64,000 nt of DNA from Burkholderiales bacterium (GTDB taxonomy: Bacteria; Pseudomonadota; Gammaproteobacteria; Burkholderiales; SG8-39): NCBI GenBank assembly GCA_017880775.1, contig JADGRQ010000008.1:62001-126000 (forward strand), given 5' to 3'. Numbering within the stretch: the stretch's first letter is position 1; every line of letters begins with the position of its first letter. The translations under genes and the position numbers were made by a program. The notes under the pieces are model-generated. The model saw only the letters and a list, made by a program, of their open reading frames with translations, searched no databases and was not told where the DNA came from. Positions 62,488 through 64,000 of this stretch are shown in pieces.

Positions 62488-62562
62488 TCCCCACAACCTG
62501 GCAGTACCCCTGACCGCCCACCAGGCGGCAAGGACTTCTTGCATTCCCACCAGGAGCGGCCC

Positions 62563-64000
62563 ATGGACAAGCAGAAACTGATCATTTTCGATACCACCAT
62601 GCGCGACGGCGAGCAGAGCCCGGGCGCCTCGATGACCAAGGACGAGAAGCTGCGCATCGCGCGGGCGCTCGAACGCATGCGGGTGGACGTGATCGAGGCC
62701 GGGTTCCCCGCTTCCTCGAACGGCGATTTCGAGGCGGTGAAGGCGGTCGGCAAGCTGATCACGGACTCGGTGGTCTGCGGACTGTGCCGCGCCAACGACA
62801 AGGACATCCAGCGCGGCATCGACGCGCTGACCGGCGCAAAGGCCTGGCGCATCCACGTGTTCATCGCCACCAGCGCGCTGCACATGGAGAAGAAGCTGCG
62901 CATGACGCCCGAGCAGGTGTACGAGCAGGCGAAGCTCTCTGTGCGCTTCGCGCGTAACGCCTGCCCGGACGTGGAATTTTCGCCCGAGGACGCCAGCCGC
63001 TCCGATCCGGACTTCCTCTGCCGCGTGGTCGAGGCGGTGATCAGGGAGGGCGCGTCGACCATCAACATTCCCGACACCGTGGGCTATGCGGTGCCCGAGC
63101 AGTTCGGCGAGATGATCAGACGCCTGCGCGAGCGCGTGCCGAACTCGGACAAAGCCGTGTGGAGCGTGCACTGTCATAATGACCTTGGCATGGCGGTGGC
63201 GAACTCGCTCGCGGCGGTGATGATCGGCGGCGCGCGCCAGATCGAGTGCACGGTGAACGGCCTGGGCGAGCGCGCCGGCAATACCTCGCTCGAGGAGGTT
63301 GTGATGGCCGTGCGCACGCGCGGCGATTTTTTCAACCTCGAGACGCGCCTCGACACCACGCAGATCGTGCCCGCCTCGCGACTGGTGTCGCAGATCACCG
63401 GCTTCGTGGTCCAGCCCAACAAGGCGGTGGTCGGGGCGAACGCCTTCGCGCACGCCTCCGGCATCCACCAGGACGGCGTGCTCAAGGCGCGCGAGACCTA
63501 CGAAATCATGACCGCCGAGGACGTGGGCTGGACCACCAACAAGATCGTGCTCGGCAAGCTCTCGGGCCGCACTGCGTTCAAGCAGCGCCTCAAGGAAATC
63601 GGCATCGAGCTGGACAACGAGGATGCCTACAACAAGGCCTTCCAGCGCTTCAAGGACCTCGCCGACAAGAAGACCGACATCTTCGACGAAGACCTGCTGG
63701 CACTGGTGGCGCAGGAGGCGGGCATGTCGACCGACGAGCACTGGCGGCTGGTGCACATGAATCAGGCCAGCGGTATGGGCGAGCGGCCGCACGCCAATAT
63801 CGTGGTCACTGAAGCGGGCACGGAGCGGACGGCCAAATCGGAAGGCGACGGCCCGGTGGACGCGACCTTCAAGGCGATCGAGAGCCTCGCGAAGAGCGGC
63901 GCAGAGCTGCTGCTGTTTTCGGTGAACGCGGTGACGCAGGGCACCGAAAGCCAGGGCGAGGTGACGGTGCGCCTGTCGAAGGGCGGTCGGATCGTGAACG
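62563..64000 (+). CDS. leuA: 2-isopropylmalate synthase (3' end beyond window)
   Basis: [59 protein letters not shown]; open to the end of the window. Confidence 0.97.
   Translation, partial: MDKQKLIIFDTTMRDGEQSPGASMTKDEKLRIARALERMRVDVIEAGFPASSNGDFEAVKAVGKLITDSVVCGLCRANDKDIQRGIDALTGAKAWRIHVFIATSALHMEKKLRMTPEQVYEQAKLSVRFARNACPDVEFSPEDASRSDPDFLCRVVEAVIREGASTINIPDTVGYAVPEQFGEMIRRLRERVPNSDKAVWSVHCHNDLGMAVANSLAAVMIGGARQIECTVNGLGERAGNTSLEEVVMAVRTRGDFFNLETRLDTTQIVPASRLVSQITGFVVQPNKAVVGANAFAHASGIHQDGVLKARETYEIMTAEDVGWTTNKIVLGKLSGRTAFKQRLKEIGIELDNEDAYNKAFQRFKDLADKKTDIFDEDLLALVAQEAGMSTDEHWRLVHMNQASGMGERPHANIVVTEAGTERTAKSEGDGPVDATFKAIESLAKSGAELLLFSVNAVTQGTESQGEVTVRLSKGGRIVN

Noticed and set aside
62071-63792. 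573-aa minus-strand ORF
   Set aside because: Only its last 83 codons (RHH antitoxin) are real; the rest is antisense to leuA

Overview
High-GC proteobacterial chromosome segment, probably betaproteobacterial judging by the ilvBHC-psd-pssA-leuA and sigma/DUF3619/DUF3106/RDD gene order. The left part (about 1-26 kb) looks like a dissimilatory sulfur-metabolism neighbourhood: qmoA-qmoB-hdrC-hdrB (leftward, hdrB cut by the window edge), a nagB remnant, an atypical transketolase, soeABC-like sulfite dehydrogenase, a coiled-coil/GAF-adenylate cyclase pair, fumC, a DsrC/TusE-like protein, a truncated Crp, FadL, DsrE2, a CsoR-family repressor, TusA, a GlcG-like protein, a DsrK/HdrD-like plus NarI/DsrM-like pair, a bacterioferritin-like protein and cytochrome bd (cydAB). 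The middle (26-43 kb) is mostly housekeeping: lipoate-ligase-like and FecR-like genes, MFS, valS, holC, pepA, lptFG, RDD/DUF3106/DUF3619/ECF sigma, ilvBHC, psd, pssA. The right part (42.8-62.3 kb) is an accessory block between pssA and leuA, holding a two-partner secretion operon (TpsB, a 4987-aa YDG-repeat TpsA, FecR-like), a rhodanese-like protein, DsbA and a PIN/RHH toxin-antitoxin pair. Most interesting signals: (i) a repeated CsoR-type operator-like sequence at dsrE2, csoR and cydAB, with a remnant of the tusA 3' end next to the cydA copy; (ii) a Qmo-HdrCB/SoeABC/DsrC/DsrE2/TusA/DsrMK-like set with no dsrAB visible in the window; (iii) the giant TPS/FecR operon. All calls come from reading the sequence; no database search was run.
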